Shown: positions 63,398-64,000 of the stretch, piece after piece
Layout: each line of letters opens with the position of its first letter
Position numbering within the stretch: position 1 is the stretch's first letter
NCBI GenBank assembly: GCA_036417435.1
Contig: JAZAQT010000501.1
Location: 1 to 64,000 of the forward strand
Reading direction: 5' to 3'
Origin: Inia geoffrensis
Taxonomy: Eukaryota; Chordata; Mammalia; Artiodactyla; Iniidae
Length of the DNA stretch: 64,000 bases
The notes under the pieces: generated by a model
The model's database searches: none
The model's input: the letters and a program-made list of their open reading frames with translations, nothing else
What the model was told of the DNA's origin: nothing
Translations under genes and position numbers: made by a program

Positions 63398-64000
63398 AAT
63401 GGAGAGGGATTAGGGTACAGGATAGGGTACGACAAGGCTTAAGGGTTAGCGTACGTTTGAGGGCATGAGTTAGTGTTTGTGTACTGGTTAAGATTAGGGC
63501 ATTGGTTAGGGTAGGGCATCGGAAGTGGGTCAGGTTTAGGGATGGGGTTAGGGTTAGGGTTAAGGAATGGGGAGGGATTAGGGTACAATTTAGGGTACGA
63601 CAACGCTTAAGGTTTAGCGTACGTGTTAGGGCACGAGTTAGTGTTGGTGTCCTGGTTAAGATTAGGGCACGGGTGAGGGTAAGGCTTCGGGTGAGGGTCA
63701 GGGTTAGGATTCGGGTTAGGGTTAGTGTTAAGGAATGCAGAGGGATTAGGGTACAGCTTAGGGTACGACAGTGCTTAAGGGTTAGCGTTCGTGTGAGGGC
63801 AAGGGTTATTGTTAGTGTTCTGGTTAAGATTAGGGCACTGGTGAGGGTAAGGCTTCAGGTGAGGGTCAGGGTTAGGATTCGGGTTAGGGTTAGGGTTAGG
63901 GAATGGGGAGGGATTAGGGTACAGTTTAGGGTACGACAACGATTAAGGGTTAGCGTACGTGTGAGGGCACAAGTTAGTGTTGGTGTCCTGGTTAAGATTA
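63398..64000 (+). repeat. Partial HOR unit U28 (603 bp)
   Basis: Holds M1, M2, M3 and the first 99 bp of M4, all in the normal states, and is cut by the window end. The array continues downstream. Confidence 0.95.

Larger units (their letters stand above)
1..64000 (+). repeat. Telomere-hexamer-derived satellite array with 14-monomer higher-order repeat
   Basis: The whole window is one head-to-tail array on one strand, with no inversion or unique insert seen. The AATGG landmark recurs every 168 bp (50, 218, 386, 554, then 716 after one 162-bp monomer, 884 and so on). The exact monomer order recurs every 2346 bp (50, 2396, 4742, 7088, 9434, 11780 and on to 63398). Monomers are 28 consecutive hexamers related to TTAGGG in one phase, so the family probably arose by mutation and amplification of a telomeric or interstitial telomeric tract. 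The + strand is rich in G and T and poor in C. Both ends of the window lie inside the array, so its full length is unknown. What is seen is the periodicity; chromosomal location and function are not visible. Confidence 0.98.

Noticed and set aside
1..64000. CRISPR array
   Set aside because: There are no unique spacers between repeats. All segments belong to the same hexamer-derived family and the period is 168 bp and 2346 bp.
1..64000. True chromosome end (functional telomere)
   Set aside because: Perfect TTAGGG runs never exceed about four copies and most hexamers are degenerate. This is telomere-derived satellite, not active terminal repeat, although a telomere could lie beyond the window.
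1..64000. Plant-type telomere satellite
   Set aside because: The basic hexamer is TTAGGG, not the 7-bp TTTAGGG, and all periods are multiples of 6 rather than 7.

Overview
The window is one uninterrupted tandem satellite array. I found no gene, RNA gene, mobile element or unique-sequence flank anywhere in it. The sequence is a degenerate derivative of the telomere hexamer TTAGGG, with the G-rich strand on +. It therefore suggests a eukaryote with TTAGGG-type telomeres. Vertebrates are the commonest such group, but other animals, fungi and protists share the motif, and nothing here narrows it further. The locus could be subtelomeric, interstitial, pericentromeric or on a heterochromatic sex or B chromosome; the window cannot decide. 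Layout has three nested periods. (1) A 6-bp phase: the array can be read throughout as hexamers related to TTAGGG (TTAGGG, TGAGGG, TCAGGG, TTCGGG, TAAGGG, TTAGTG and others). Every spacing and length change I measured is a multiple of 6. (2) A monomer of 168 bp, which is 28 hexamers. I set its start at an AATGG landmark that follows a short run of TTAGGG. (3) A higher-order repeat (HOR) of 14 monomers, normally 2346 bp (13 x 168 + 162). The window holds the last 49 bp of one HOR, then 27 complete HORs (U1-U27, positions 50-63397), then 603 bp of U28. The HOR is compound: an 8-monomer block (M1-M8, 1338 bp) followed by a 6-monomer block (M9-M14, 1008 bp). M9-M14 is a near copy of M1-M6. M7 and M8 occur only in the 8-mer block. 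M1 is a hybrid: its first ~20 bases match M7 and the rest matches M9. The likely history is therefore duplication of an 8-mer plus loss of M7-M8 from one copy by unequal exchange. The HOR copies are almost identical. Reading by eye I found 17 private single-base differences, two short conversion-like patches (U5 M11 and U20 M2), and three units whose length differs by one hexamer (U6 and U7 +6, U8 -6). Of the 17 substitutions, 16 change a G:C pair to A:T or T:A. This list may be incomplete. The many long open frames (arginine/valine-rich on +, proline/asparagine- and leucine/threonine-rich on -) arise because a 6-bp phase with no frame-shifting indels keeps certain frames free of stops. I do not annotate them as genes. 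Possible roles are architectural: periodic G-quadruplex and TTAGGG-binding-protein sites at near-nucleosomal spacing. These are inferences from the layout only.
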